Shown piece by piece: positions 50,805 through 63,489 of a stretch of 64,000 bases of DNA. Location of the stretch: NCBI GenBank assembly GCA_030490835.1, contig CM059977.1, positions 24,595,335 to 24,659,334 of the forward strand, given 5' to 3'. Each line of letters starts with the position of its first letter. The stretch's first letter is position 1. Made by a program: the position numbers and the translations under genes. The notes beneath the pieces were generated by a model. That model worked only from the letters and a program-made list of their open reading frames with translations, was not told the DNA's origin and made no database searches. The stretch is from Annona cherimola (Eukaryota > Streptophyta > Magnoliopsida > Magnoliales > Annonaceae).

Positions 50805-51589
50805 TACTGGAACAGTGAACAAGGCGCTGAAAGTAATTCGCGCGTACCTAGACTACGGTAAGCTGCGTCCCTACATCATCAGCATACAACCTCGGGTCCT
50901 TACTTCTCCTAAAACCAGCATCTTCAATCGATCTTGTCCGTTCATTTTTCATAAAATTAGTGTTAAATTCATATATAATTAGTAATATTTTGGTAGGAGC
51001 TTCAATGTCTCGGTAAATCCGATGGGATCGGATCTATTCGTGAATTCCACCGAATTGGCCAATCCGTAGTGAATTGAAGTGATTTAGAGGTTCGTAGGAA
51101 GCAAAAGCAAAATCTAAAGAAAGAGAAGGAAATCCTTTGATGAGAAATGATTTTGTCCGGGAGACGTAGATTGGAATAGGTGCGGATCGAACTGTAAATG
51201 CGGCTTGTCGGTGTTGTCACTGGAGCATCCCAACCACCAACGGCCCACTAACGAAGTAATAAATTAATAAATAGATAAAGCCTTTTTTACTCCCCATCAG
51301 ATGCGTCCCGATCTTCGATCGGCGCTTGGGCGGTTGGGCTAGAAACGGAGCCAGTGCTCAATAATGACTGTCTGGTAAGAGGAGGTCAACGCCCCTACCT
51401 TTTTTTTTCTTTTCTTTTCTTTTTTTTTTTTAACTATTTTATACCATGTGACAACTGGTACTACAGTTAAGCATTTTTTACAATCCTCATGAGTCAGACG
51501 ATGAGGGGAATTTTCTGTAGATATCGACACTTCCAAGAAAAAAATCTGTAAAACTCCTGCAGAGTCCGCCACTGTATTGCCGTTGTACT

Positions 51590-51650
51590 CGCTAGCCACT
51601 AAGGCGCAGTGTTGCCCAGGTCGAGGGTTCACTCTCATGTAGTTTCATGT
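51590..51650 (+). mobile_element. Possible SINE fragment
   Basis: TAGCCACTAAGG (51593-51604) and GAGGGTTCACTC (51623-51634) resemble boxes A and B in the correct order. The remainder is too short or diverged to define. Confidence 0.3.
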
Positions 51651-51725
51651 AAACAAATAAAAAACATTTTTGAAAATCCTGTTACAAGGAGAAACTGCAA
51701 ATAAATACCAGCAATTTGTGGTACT

Positions 51726-52345
51726 CAGGGGTGCAACTTGGGCGGGTGGAACTTAAATCAAATTTTCAATGGTCTTTAAATATGTTTTTTCTAATTCGAA
51801 CCCGAGTACTTGATTCATAAATGTGATAGCGTTACGGTTTAAGTGAACCCGAACCCAATTTCTCATTTTTTGTTTATTATAAAACGTATTATATACATAA
51901 TATGCAAATAATATTTTTTTATATTTTGTATATTTATATTATTTATACTTAAATACATGTTTGACATATTATAATTATATTATACATAAATTTTATTATT
52001 TTTATTTTTATTTATCTTTTATTTTCATCATTTACTTTTACATCCACTAATTTTATTCTTTTAATATTATTTTTTATGTTAAAATTTTTAAAAATATTCT
52101 TTATATCAGTATTTTTTAAAAAATCTGTAGTTTCATTGTATATTATTATGTTTACTTAAATGATTTGTTATTATTATATTTTTATATGAAATTCTAAATA
52201 TATTACTCTTAAATAAAATATAAATTTATTGATATATATTTTAATTCAAACCCGATTTTCAAAAATAAGATTAAGATTTAGATTTTACAAATAGTATTAG
52301 AGTTAAGATTTTCATGAACTTGATTTATATCCTAGATACAATACC
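51726..52345. mobile_element. Shorter relative of the hAT-like element
   Basis: Starts CAGGGGTGCAACTTGGGCGG and ends AGTTAAGATTTTCATGAACT, then ATATCCTA. The final 110 bp share AATAAGATTAAGATTTAGAT and nearby words with 28918-29037, and inverted with the left end of the 29.97-kb element. Confidence 0.4.
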
Positions 52346-52939
52346 ATCGCTATATTGTCCAAAGCACGTAACACCAAGGGGCAACACCCTAATAATTTAA
52401 GCTGGCTTTAAGTGGAACTCGTGCCCTTTCTGTTTGATCCTTGGTTTATGCTGTTCAAATCTTATTTTTAAATACCATACCTTACGTTACGAGTTCAAAT
52501 TCATTAAAACTCTTCATTCAGCCGTTTATAGCCCACATGAATGATTGCACGAAATCAATTTCACTCGTTATATGTAAAATTATTTAATGAGTTTCACACC
52601 CTACTAAAAAGTATGTATGCATATAACATTTATATACTAATTTTAAAGTTGTTAATTTTAAAATCTAAATCATCTAAAACATTCTTACTATATAAATCCA
52701 ATGCATCTATAAATTAATTTAGGTTTTCTTATAATTTAGATATGACTATACATATAGGTTATGATTAAATGCTTGCGCAAGTTTTTCTATTATTTTTATT
52801 TTTATTTTTTATAGATGTATTGACGCCAACAACAATTTTTTATTTTGTTTAATTTTTTCTTTTCAGAAATGAAAAAATAAGCTTAACGATGCCACATAAA
52901 AAATGCTTTATTGCTGTATCTCTTGAATAACCAAGCGAC

Positions 52940-53070
52940 TCAATGAGTGTGTATAAGATTTTAAAACAAGGAGGTTGAAGTTTCGAATTTGGGTCGAGAT
53001 AGTGGATTTGTCACTGCTTCGCCAGTACTTGGTCATCCAAGATAGGTGACCCAATTAAAAAAAAAAAAAA
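52940..53070 (+). mobile_element. Possible SINE with a 3' poly(A) tail
   Basis: A compact, less AT-rich block contains GGTTGAAGTTTCGAATTTGG (box B-like) and ends in GACCCAATT followed by 14 A. No target duplication was found. Confidence 0.3.
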
Positions 53071-54324
53071 TCCTCATCAATGTATATGGCCCTCGCATGT
53101 GTCAATTGTCATGCTTATATGGTTAATTTTCAACAGTAAAAATATGAAATAAATTCACAACTGCTAAATTTTATAAGAGAAAAATGATCTAAGACTACAC
53201 ATTTATGAATATATTGGCCAAACAACAATTTTTTGATTTTGTTTTAAAATAAAAATTAAGCTCAACGATAGCACATGAAAATGCTTGATCGCGGCCATCT
53301 AGGCATGTGCATGTGTCATGGATATTTGTTAATTTTAAAAATAATAATAAAAAATAGATTCAAAAATATCAAATTTCACCAAAAAAAAAAATTAGGGAAG
53401 ACCCGCATATTTATAAAAAATAAAAATATATAGTTGTTCTATATGGCCCAATCTATATGCGACCGTATTTAATCATCTTACTTTGCAAAATAAGCTACCT
53501 AAGTTTTGAATCTTTGAAAAGTAAACTTTAGTAGTTACATAAAAATAGTTTCATTAACTTCATTCATTTTTCCCATGTTGATGACAAAAAATTTACTATG
53601 TTTATTATATTTAATATTATTTTTGTTTAATTAAGAGATACATTTGTAGAGTACAGTAATAGGTTTCCATGAAATATAGACAATGCTAAATATAATGAAT
53701 GTAATAGATTTTTTATTAATTATCAAGGTGTGAAAAATAGATATAGTTATATAAAAGTAAGGTTTCATAGAAGCTGAAGTCAGCTTTACGTGCTTGTGAT
53801 TTTTAGTTAAATAAGAAAAAATCCTTAACGTCTTATAAAGCATTTTTGGTATTCTTTGAAAAAATCACAGGAAATTCCCATGTTACTTCACAAACATCAA
53901 CCATGGGCCTGCTTTGAAGAAGTTTGAAATTTAAAAAGGGTCCTTGTTGCAATTATTCATACATACAAGAACTATTTTGCAAACTTTTGCTAGCGGTTGC
54001 GTAGCGAGCCGCTGGCCCACCGCGTCGCCATGAGTTCGTTGGACCATGCCCGATTGGCTCAACATTTCTTAGTTCTTGCCAACCACCAGGTGAAGAACCA
54101 ACGGGGCGCTACAGTTTGATGGCTGGGGGAGGCATTGATGCAAGATTTGGCATGTCGTGTATACACCCAGGTTTCACATGCAAGAAAGCTGCTAGAACTG
54201 TATGGGTTTTAGAAACGAATATTAATTGACGGGATGACCATTTGCAATTGATAGGAGGAATGATAATGTTAATTCTGATTAAACAAATGTCTTGCTTAGA
54301 CACATCCAAAAATCTATTTACAAT

Positions 54325-54605
54325 AAGTTTTTTATTTTTTCTTTATACACTTATTTATCTAAGTGTATTTGATATATAAAATAAGTTTTATCATTTTTGA
54401 ATGTGTGTATATATATTTTTAAAATTTTTAAACATCTATGTATTTATATATATATATATGTATTTAAAATACTCATATTTTTAAAAATTTAAAAAAATAT
54501 ATACACATATCCAAAAATGGTAAAACTTAGCGTATATGTTAAATACACTTAGATAAACAAGAGTATGAAGAAAAATAAAAAAACATTGTAAATGATTTTT
54601 TTTGA
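54325..54605. repeat. Palindrome-family relic
   Basis: TTATCTAAGTGTATTTGATA at the left pairs with GTTAAATACACTTAGATAAA at the right, with TTTTATCATTTTTGAA opposite CCAAAAATGGTAAAAC. A TA-rich centre holds a small microsatellite. Confidence 0.5.
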
Positions 54606-55131
54606 AGCGAGGTAAGTATAACATTTGTTTAGTTCGACCTAACAAAATCATTCATTTTTTAGAAATGAATATTAATTGATTGGAGGACCATTTACATTTC
54701 ATTTTTTTTAAGGCGAATCATGGATGCAGCTGAAGCATTTAAAAAAATAGAAATGGACTTGCCCGTAAACTGATGAACTCCAATAATCTTTTTTTTTTTT
54801 TTTTCAGTAGAAAGGAAAATCCCCACTCATTTGCTAATTTCGAGAATCAACGGAAGCTTCCCTCTTCTTCAGGGTTTTGTTCTCCCAAGATTTTTCCGTC
54901 AAGTCACAGATGCGGGGTTGGGATTGATTGGTAAATCAGGACAAAACAAGCCAACAAGGGAGCCCAAATGCTGATAGAACTGTTTATAACAAATTAACAA
55001 GTGATTAGAAGAATACGAGTATACACGAAGATATCAGTAACAAATGCATTTTTCTTTACTTTTTTACTTCTCAGTAAATTACAGCAACACTCAACTGGCA
55101 TAAATATCAATCTTAATGAATGTGTCGATAT

Positions 55132-57882
55132 TTAATGAATGTGGAAGCCTCTGGCTCTTCCGCAGAGTAAGGCGTTGTTGGGTATGTTGTATTCAGTGTA
55201 GACGCTGGTATGTGACTCCCACACTCTGAGATAGAATTGCTGCCCAAGATATTGCCTGGCCCACATCGCAGACCGTAAGTTCCACATCCCCTTGTTGTCC
55301 AAGGACACCAAAATCGCGGTCCAAGACCTTGGATACACCTGCAAGCAATTCGACATGTATCAAACACCTTGTTTAAGACCTTATTATATTACAAGCACAG
55401 GCTTGCAAATCTGTGATAACAGATCAATAATGTTTGTGGGGAAGGACTGGCTTCGGTTACCTGAGCTGTGTGCCTTGTGGCCGCATCGCCAAGATTGTAC
55501 AGTCTCCTGCTGGCTGGAGTCCACTGCCCTCTACCAAACCTGCAGATCATCATTAGATGCAAATAAAAGAATGTTAGAGAAATATGAAGGGTCTTAATCT
55601 GTTGGTATCAAATCAGCTATGTGATTGGAAACTAACAATAACTTGCCACAGAACGATGAAAATAGGCTTACCCAACAACCCAGAAGTCATAGCCATCGAG
55701 ATGCCAAGATTGAAGATAGTTTTCATTGTTTTGGAAGATTATTTCATAGAAATCATGGAGGGAAGCTGGCATGACTGAGGTGGCAAGGTATGCAGCTCCA
55801 TCTTTAGGCAGATCCTGAATGGCATCTGACTTGAAGATGCCAGGAATGCTGAAGTGATCTGCAAGCTTCAGAGGTGTATCGGGCACAAGATAGGAAACGC
55901 CATTAACAGCATAACGCTGTTTGCCATTGATCAGAAGTGCTGAGTTTGCCAGTATGATTGTCTTTGTTGGTGTAATCTTTCCATAATGGAATGAGCCTTG
56001 AGGATTAGGCCTGGCTGCACTTGCCGTCAAATTCCATCTTCACGACAATGAGAAACAAAAAAGAAAGAGAAATTAGCCGAATTCGTTATAGAGATGATCC
56101 AATTTTAAGTCCAAAAAGTAAATAAACAAAGGAAGAGTTAGAAATTCCTACAACAGGAAAATGGGTGTATACCTGATAGTCCTGGCCTGCTTCATAGACC
56201 AATGTATTTGGTACGTAGGACCTAAAGGCAATGGCCCTGAAACTGAAGTGCGGGAATTAGAGTAATGCAACACTGCGGTTGTGGTAAGAATCTTCCTCGT
56301 GAAGCGTGTTGAAGCAACGATGTAGTAGTCCTTAGGCTGCTGATCTAACTTCACCAGCACAGACACTGATTGGCCAACGTGCACATCAAGTGAACTGTAA
56401 TAATTCTGAATCGTGTGAGATCCTTCTACTTCTACCAATTTCAGGCTGTGACCTTGAATTCTGAAGTTGAATGAAGTGGACAAACCAACGTTTGAGATCC
56501 TGAACCTGTAGGTTTTTCCTGGAATAAAATTTTTGAAAAAAAAAGTAAGATGACTGGAATTCTTTACAAATTACACATCTCTATCACCCCTCCAAGCAAT
56601 AGATTTGAGAAGAATTAAAATGCGAACATTTGGGTACCCAAAGAGTGATTGTTTACCTGGTTCACCAGTGAAAGAGGAGGAATGGGATTGACCATTTATC
56701 AGAATTCCATCAGGGAATGGAAGAGACCTCCCAGCGTCTAAAAGCCTCCTTAGAACCTGCAGATATGTGATGGAAATTTGTGAATTTTTTAACTGTTTCA
56801 TTGATATCAGACAAGAATATCATGCATTTAAGCCATGTGAGAATGTGTTGTGCGAATTCTATCAAAATCCATTTCCCCCCTGTTTCCTGCTACAAAATTT
56901 CATCGTGTTTGGTTCAACAAATTTCTTCGAAGATCTATGCATTACTGACCTTATGATTGTACTTGTACCAGTCACCAATCAAGAGAGTGAAATCTCCATC
57001 GGGATTGGGAAATGGGACTGGAATCCTTGGTCTTGAATAGACATTCAAGCCTCCAAACCCTCCAGCGGCCCTGTGCATTTGGGTGGTGGGGAAGTAGGTG
57101 TAGCTACCAATCTGATCTTTTGTTTGGAACTTGTATGTAAAATTTGAGTTGGGAGGAATTGGGCAGTTGGTCCCCAGCACTCCATCTTGCCACGAGTTCT
57201 TCCGCTGTTTAATGCCATTCCTGATGTTTTCATTGCAACAGAATGCTGAGTAGTCCTAAATATCTCTAAACAATGAAAAGACAGATTAGGAAATCGAACG
57301 ATCTGCAAGAATTCTAGCTTACCATGTTAGGAGGAATGGTTGGTCTAGCTTATTGAAGACATTGATGATGATGTTGTCGTTAGTCACGCAGTCGATCTTA
57401 GGGCCAGGAAATTGACCGTTGATAAGAATAACCTGGAAATCGGCCAGACCAATACATCAGTCAAGAGACAAGAGAGATGATTGGATACAAACCAGCAATC
57501 TTCAATCTCCAACAAACAGTGTGAATGTGGATATGAGTTCCAAAAAAACGTCATTTCTGATGAAATTCTATCAAAGCCTATAGGATTTTATGCAGAATGT
57601 ATGCATTTAAGAAAAAGAATCATTTTCTGATGAGATTCGACTGATGCCTATGAGACTGTATGCAGAATGTGGGTATACTTCCGAAAAAAAAAAAAAAATC
57701 ATTTTCTGATGAGAAATTCTACCAAAACCTTGAAAACCAACCTGTTGAGGGGCACCCAGAGGCCAAGCTGTTCCATAGGTGACAGTCCATGTGTAGAATC
57801 TATAGGGGTCCTCTCCTCTAACCAGAACACCACTCAAGCAAGCTAAAGCTACACAAAACAAAAGAAGGATTGTCCCTCTCAT
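55132..57882 (-). CDS. SKS: SKU5-similar (SKS) secreted multicopper-oxidase-like protein, copy B
   Basis: Tandem paralogue of the SKS gene at 45.5-50 kb. Eight coding exons: 57882-57742, 57432-57323, 57220-56950, 56756-56657, 56518-56173, 56037-55672, 55539-55461, 55338-55132, giving 539 residues. Exon lengths match copy A except exon 4 (100 v 97 nt) and exon 8 (207 v 204 nt), and all intron phases agree. Signal peptide MRGTILLLFCVALACLSGVL, then EDPYRFYTWTVTYGTAWPLG. Domain landmarks: NSWQDGVLGTNCPIPPNSNF, SYTYFPTTQMHRAAGGFGG, SFNFRIQGHSLKLVEVEG, SWHLDGYDFWVVGFGRGQW, YPRSWTAILVSLDNKGMWNL. It ends ALLCGRARGFHIH with no GPI-type tail. The position of the laccase HCHxxxH motif is replaced by VWESHTSVYTEY, so the type 1/type 3 copper sites are not formed there. 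A 5'-UTR acceptor (gtgcag) lies at 57911, with a candidate donor near 58256. The frame is fully open. Confidence 0.95.
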
Positions 57883-58235
57883 GTTCGAGCCTTTCAACAA
57901 TCTACCTTCCCTGCACATGGTTCCAAGCACATTAAACAGAGAACTTAGAACAAGAAAGGCATTGGATAAAACATCTTAGCACTAAAATAATACAATAGAG
58001 GATTCTACAAATTCCATCTGGGAAAATGCAATGTATTCATATTATCCATGGTGTGCGTCTTCCTGCGGATACTTGTACCATCGAATCAACGGCCCTGATT
58101 GTCAATTTCGTCAATGGGCCGAAATGTATCATGCAAATAAACTCGGACCAAAACCAACAAACATCCAAGACACAGCAAGGCAAAACGAACTGGAAGCAAA
58201 CAAGGCCAATCAAACAGAGTATGATGCAGCAGAAA

Positions 58236-58265
58236 ATGTGGAAGTAGAAAAAACCCACCTTCACA

Positions 58266-58299
<34 letters not shown>

Positions 58300-58353
58300 C
58301 TCAATCTCGAAGATGTGGAAGTAGAAAAGACCCGCCTTCACAACCTCTCTCAA

Positions 58354-58389
<36 letters not shown>
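58236..58389. repeat. 77-bp tandem duplication containing CT/GA microsatellites upstream of SKS copy B
   Basis: Two copies offset by 77 bp share ATGTGGAAGTAGAAAA, then CACAACCTCTCTC, each followed by a long (CT)n run (about 58269-58296 and 58352-58380). On the gene's strand this is a (GA)n tract in the promoter or 5' UTR. The first copy carries the likely 5'-UTR donor GTGGGT; the second has GCGGGT at the same place. Confidence 0.75.
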
Positions 58390-58401
<12 letters not shown>

Positions 58402-58402
58402 T
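58381..58402. repeat. TA-rich microsatellite next to the GA tract
   Basis: An (AT)n stretch interrupted by G lies directly outside the second CT tract. On the minus strand it could serve as the TATA region of SKS copy B, but that is only positional inference. Confidence 0.45.
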
Positions 58403-58491
58403 GTCCCCTCCCCTGCGTATGACAGCTCCAGTCACATATAAGGAAGAAAGAAGAGTCCTTATAAGAGAGAGAGAATCAAGCCAGCCATTGG

Positions 58492-58536
58492 CAGCTCAGC
58501 ACAGCAAAGTTGCGGCGCGTTTAACGCGCTTGCGCG
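58492..58536 (-). promoter_or_regulatory. GC-rich module upstream of SKS copy B
   Basis: The minus strand has CGCGCAAGCGCG, a 9-bp insertion TTAAACGCG, then CCGC, a spacer, and GCTGAGCTG, matching the module upstream of copy A apart from the insertion. It stands out strongly from the AT-rich surroundings and lies beyond the TA/GA repeat tract in front of the gene. Confidence 0.5.
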
Positions 58537-59739
58537 GGCTTGAGCACTTGAGCAAACTCAAAGACATTGCCGAAACGCGGAAAAGAAAATAATAAAAAAA
58601 CAGAAGAGGATTGTGCTTTCGCGGGATCAGCGCAGCGCAACGCAGCTTATTGCGGGAGAAGGAGAGAGAGATTGACTTGACTGATTTAGTTTCGCACCGG
58701 AAAGGAAAAGGAAAGGACATGCTCATCATTCCTGTTGCCGGGAAATTATGTTGTTTTGCTTTTCTAATGCCATGCATAATTTTATTTTAATTTTGATTTT
58801 ATTCACAAAGGCTGACGAGATAAACCACCGGGAAATTTGCCTCTTCTTTCAATTTCTTTTAATTTCCATCTTATCAAACGGAAAAAATATATAATTGAAA
58901 CACTGAAATCTATAAATTAAAATGAAATAAATTTTAAACTTGAAAAATAAACTATTTACAGCTTTATTTAAATAAAACTACTGTTAATTAAAATTAAATA
59001 AAAAATTGATGTTGTTTTGGGAATGATGTGCAACGTAGCCAACCAGAACAGAAACAGATGGAAACAATATTTAGTAAATCATAACATGGTGAGGATTTTT
59101 TCCCAGAAAGGGAAATACTTCTATTCAACTCGTGTCCTCGAGGTCTCAGTATTGTTGTCCTATTCCTATTTTAATCATTAAATCGACATGTAATTTACTT
59201 ATTATTTTTAAAGAATTTGTTGATTAGAAATACAGTATTTCATTTGCGTTACATATATTTTTTAGGCTTTATTTGATAAAAGCGTAAGATTTATGTAATA
59301 TAATGATTTGATAAACATCTATTTTAAACTTCTTTTCAAGGGAAATCTATTTTGAAGAAGATTTGGACCATCTATGGTGAGGCATTTTAGAAATATAAAC
59401 ATTTGATGGACATAAAAACATCTCGTAGGTTTCTATCAAAAAACAAAACATCTCGTAGGTGGCTATGACATGGTTTTGTCTGTTTTTTCTTTTTTTAACA
59501 TAAAAGAAAAGTAATAAGTAAAAAAATACAAGAGTGTTAAAGCCAACAGTCACGGACGTTGCAGAGATCCACGTGACGAGGCGGCCCACCTCTGATGCCA
59601 CGCACCGGAAAATTCCAAGGTGGAAAAGGCCTATTCGTTTTTCGAAGTGGTCTGTGCCGCCTAAAAAGCAGCGCAATGTCTTTCTACGCGTCTGTAGACG
59701 TTTCACTTTCACCACTGGAGTCTCCATGTCGAGGCTATT

Positions 59740-60007
59740 TTAATATTTCATCTGAAAATTTTTTAATCTAAATTTTTTGAGTCTCGGTAATTATCTTTTT
59801 AAATTAATTTCTTAATCTTTTTCTATACAATTATTTTACCTTTTAATTATTTTCACATAGCTGCCTATTTATTATCTTATTTATTTTAATTTTAATTTTT
59901 TACTCATTATTATCGCTCCTATAATATTACACCATTTTCTCTCCATTGGAAAATTTTAACACAAAAAATTTTTCTTTAAAAAATTTATCACTTTTCAAAT
60001 ACACACC
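59740..60007 (+). mobile_element. 5'-eroded MITE of the same family
   Basis: Starts in TTTTTTAATCTAAATTTTTT, contains TATACAATTATTTTACC and TATAATATTACACC, and ends CAAATACACACC. The GGGTGTGTTTG left end is lost. Confidence 0.5.
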
Positions 60008-61504
60008 GAAGTCCTTCCCTTGATTATCTATACATTTTATAATAAAAATCATATGAACTAGATTTGTATATTATTTTAAAAATAAAAATAATCAAAAATA
60101 TTACAAATGGGATAAGATAAGGAATACAATGAAAAAGTGTTATTTTGTGTTTAAATAAAAAATTATATAAAATTTTAAAAATTGGTATAGAAAATGGAAA
60201 AATAATATTATTTTATTGGAAATGAGAAAAAAATGCTTTTGAAATGAAAAATTTTATATCATCCCATTGGTGAACAAGTGACATGCAATGGGTTCCGATT
60301 GAATAATTAAATATATATGTATTGATATACATGATTTGAGTCTTTTTTTTTTACTCACATATATTTAGTTTATATATGAAACTCGTAATTTTTGATTTAT
60401 TTATTTTTTATAATTTTAACAGTCTGTAATTTTCAGTGATATGAAAAGAATTCTTTTTATACAATGCATGTAGTTAAAGTAAATGCTCCTAGGTTCATGT
60501 GACCATAGAAGCTTTATTTTTGGCACACTTTGGTGACGGTATAAAATCAGTCAACTATAGTTCTTATCATCATTTGCTTACTCAAGACAATAAAAATCAT
60601 AATAATTAAATAGTTACGTAGGTCGCAAAAATTAGATAATTATTTAAGAGTGATTATTAAACCGTTAAAACTAAATTCATTGGAGCATTAAATCCTTCTA
60701 AAGTGTTGTGTCTTACCAAAAATGTCATTGATTTTAAAAAATTTGAAAAAATATCTAAAAATATTCAAAAATGGTAAAAATTTATACATATATTAAATAC
60801 ACTTGAATTAATATTTTCATGAGAAAATTTTTAAAAAAAAATTAAAAAAATTAAAAAAAATGAGTGTAGTACACCTGAGTGCATTGAGGCCTCTATCACC
60901 ATGATAACACTTTTAGGCTACCATACCCTAGGTAGACGGTCCAGGGTGGTGTACCCTGTCACCAGATCTAAAACAAACCCTTCTAAAGCGTTTATTCAAT
61001 CTAAAATAATGAGTTAATAGAACTTTATAACATTTTAATACTCATGCAAGTGGATTCAACCCAATTTGATCTAACTGTTATAGATATAATGTTTTTAAAG
61101 TTTGGTTCCATACAAGATTCTGATCAACACGATTTTTTATATCTTAATTAAATACATGAGTCTAAACAAAATAGATGATTTAGCTTTTTATAAACATCAA
61201 TATAGATAAAAATGAGATTTAACTATAAAAGACTTTGTAGTTTTTTTTTTAATTACTATGTCACCCTCATTGAATAACGAACCTGACGTAGGTGCACTCA
61301 ATGAAGTTGTAAATAAGACAAATGGCTGAAGTCAACCTTGAAACCTGGGCTTTCAACCCACATACAAAAGACTTGTGTAGTTAATTGACCTTAGAAGAAG
61401 TATTTCCATGGCATACATCTATATAACACATGTTATAGATGTTAATTATTAAACTAAAAAGTTATACATGCCATTAAAATTCTCCTGTCACAATCTATTA
61501 ATGG

Positions 61505-61745
61505 GGTAATTTCAAATATGACCACAAGTTTTCCTTCCATATCCAAGTATGACCATGCATTTATATAAATGGAAAATATGGCCACATCTTTTTACCATAT
61601 TTATATTTGAACATACAAGATGAATTTGGATTTTAGTGGAAGTATTTTGTTGGAAATACATGAAGTATTGTTATATTTGGAAATATAGTGAAAATATGTG
61701 GTCATATTTATTGTTTTATATCTAATCATGTATGGAAAAGGGTTT
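61505..61745. mobile_element. Foldback element
   Basis: AATATGGCCACATCTTTTTA and CATATTTATATTTGAAC pair with TATATTTGGAAATATAGTG and AATATGTGGTCATATTTAT. The ends carry CAAATATGACCACAAG and AAAAGGGTTTGATTATATG. Confidence 0.5.
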
Positions 61746-62403
61746 GATTATATGTGATGCATCTCATATTAGCCTGCGTACAATATCTTTTTTTAAAAAA
61801 AAAAAATTTTGAAACATATTTTCCTACGTGTATTTAACCCATACTAAGTTTTACATAAAATATTTTTATATATTTAATTTTTATTTTTAAAAATCAAGGT
61901 TCTTAAGGTGTAAAAAATTAACCCAAATACCTTCAAATTGATAATTTCTAAAAATAAAAATAAATATATAGACATATTATAAAAAATAAAACTTGATATA
62001 TGTGTTAAATATATCAAGAAAAACATGTTTGTAAAAGATAAAAATTAAAAAACACATCATATGGGGGCTGATATGCATCTTATATAATTAGCCCCAAAAA
62101 AGACATTATAAGTGGTTGATATGCGACACATCTTATATAATCAACCCAAAAGAGAGGTTAAACTTATAATCATATTTGGAATTAACCTTTTATCAATTAA
62201 CACTATTTGATTGGAAAGTATTCCTATAAATCTTATAAATTTTATTTTAATTATATTGCATAATTGGATATTTGAAAAATAACAAAAATATTTAATTATT
62301 TTTTGGTGAGCTCCCACCCATGGGGATGAGAACCAGCTCTCATTGTAGTCATTTTCATTTTCATACCCCACAATAGTCTATGGTAGACTCAAATATTGCT
62401 TCC

Positions 62404-62530
62404 ACTGTGATAGCTCAAGTGGAAAGCATGTAGTCTTGAGTTCGACACTTAGTCCCCCAAGTGGTGGGAGTATAAAAATTTTCCCCAGTGGTGGATATAG
62501 TACTTGGTTTATATTGATTTATAAGATTAG
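62404..62530 (+). mobile_element. tRNA-derived SINE candidate
   Basis: TAGCTCAAGTGG (62411-62422) fits an RNA polymerase III box A, and GAGTTCGACAC (62438-62448) fits box B, at a short but tRNA-like spacing. The body continues with CAAGTGGTGGGAGTATAAAA. No clean tail or flanking duplication. The minus-strand open frame across it is incidental. Confidence 0.5.
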
Positions 62531-62908
62531 ATTGCTTAATGCATATACATGAATCAAATATCATGCTACGCTCGTTCCTACTCAAGTAGTTCCATTCCAA
62601 CACTAAGGGTGCAACTCTAGTTAATTTGATTACATTCTTGTTGTTGTGGTTAATTTGATTGCATTCTTGTTCTTCATTACTATATTTATAAAAGTCCAAT
62701 TTATTCAGACTCTATGCTTCTCTTACTAATACTCTATTTATAAAAGTCTCTCTGTTCTATCATAGCATAGGTAAATTTAGTTAATCTTACCTTCTCATGT
62801 GAAAGCCAGGCAGTTGTGGTTTTACTTCCAAGTCAGTTCTTTCAAAACATAATATTTAATCTAAAATAATCATGTTGCTTCCTTATATAAATAAAAAAAA
62901 TTAAACTT

Positions 62909-63200
62909 CGTGTGTTTAGAAAGTGATAAAAATTTCAAACTAAAAATTTTTAGTATAATTTTTTTTTAATTGGTAGCAAATGATGTGATGTGATAAGTAA
63001 TGAAGAATAAAAAAAATAAAGTTAAGATAAATATGTTAGTTCATGGATAGTTATATAGCAATGATTGAAAAATAAGATTATTGTATAGAAATAGTTAAAA
63101 AATAAGGTAGATATATAAAAAGATGCGTAGAAATAATTTAAAAAATAGGATGGTTAAAGAGAGTAAAAATTTTTAGATTGAAAATTTTTATCGTTATAAA
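62909..63200 (-). mobile_element. 3'-eroded MITE of the same family
   Basis: Begins CGTGTGTTTAGAAAGTG and contains GATGTGATGTGATAAG, TAGTTATATAGCAATGAT and AGAGTAAAAATTTTTAGATTG; the right terminus is not recognisable. Confidence 0.5.
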
Positions 63201-63489
63201 AAATGTCAAAAAATTATAAAAAAGAAAAATTCTCTTTTAAGTGGCAAAAAATAAAAAAAATAAAAAAAGAATTTGTATTTATAGAGAGGCATGTGATGCA
63301 TATGGATGGTGGAAAATGTAAAAATACATAACAAACATATTGTCTGGGATGGTTTGGTGTTAGTTACTAATGGTATAAAATCTGTCCTATCTTGTTTGTG
63401 AACACAGTAAACTTTTCGTGCCTTAACCTGTCATGAGATTTTGTTTCAATACAACGACATGCATTGAAATTTCAATACATCCGTCTACA

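Larger units (their letters stand above)
50830..55131. other. Spacer between the two SKS genes
   Basis: Holds a possible SINE fragment, a hAT-like relic (51.73-52.35 kb), a poly(A)-tailed SINE candidate and a palindrome relic (54.3-54.6 kb). 51.0-51.3 kb is less AT-rich but gives no recognisable product on either strand. No gene seen. Confidence 0.55.
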
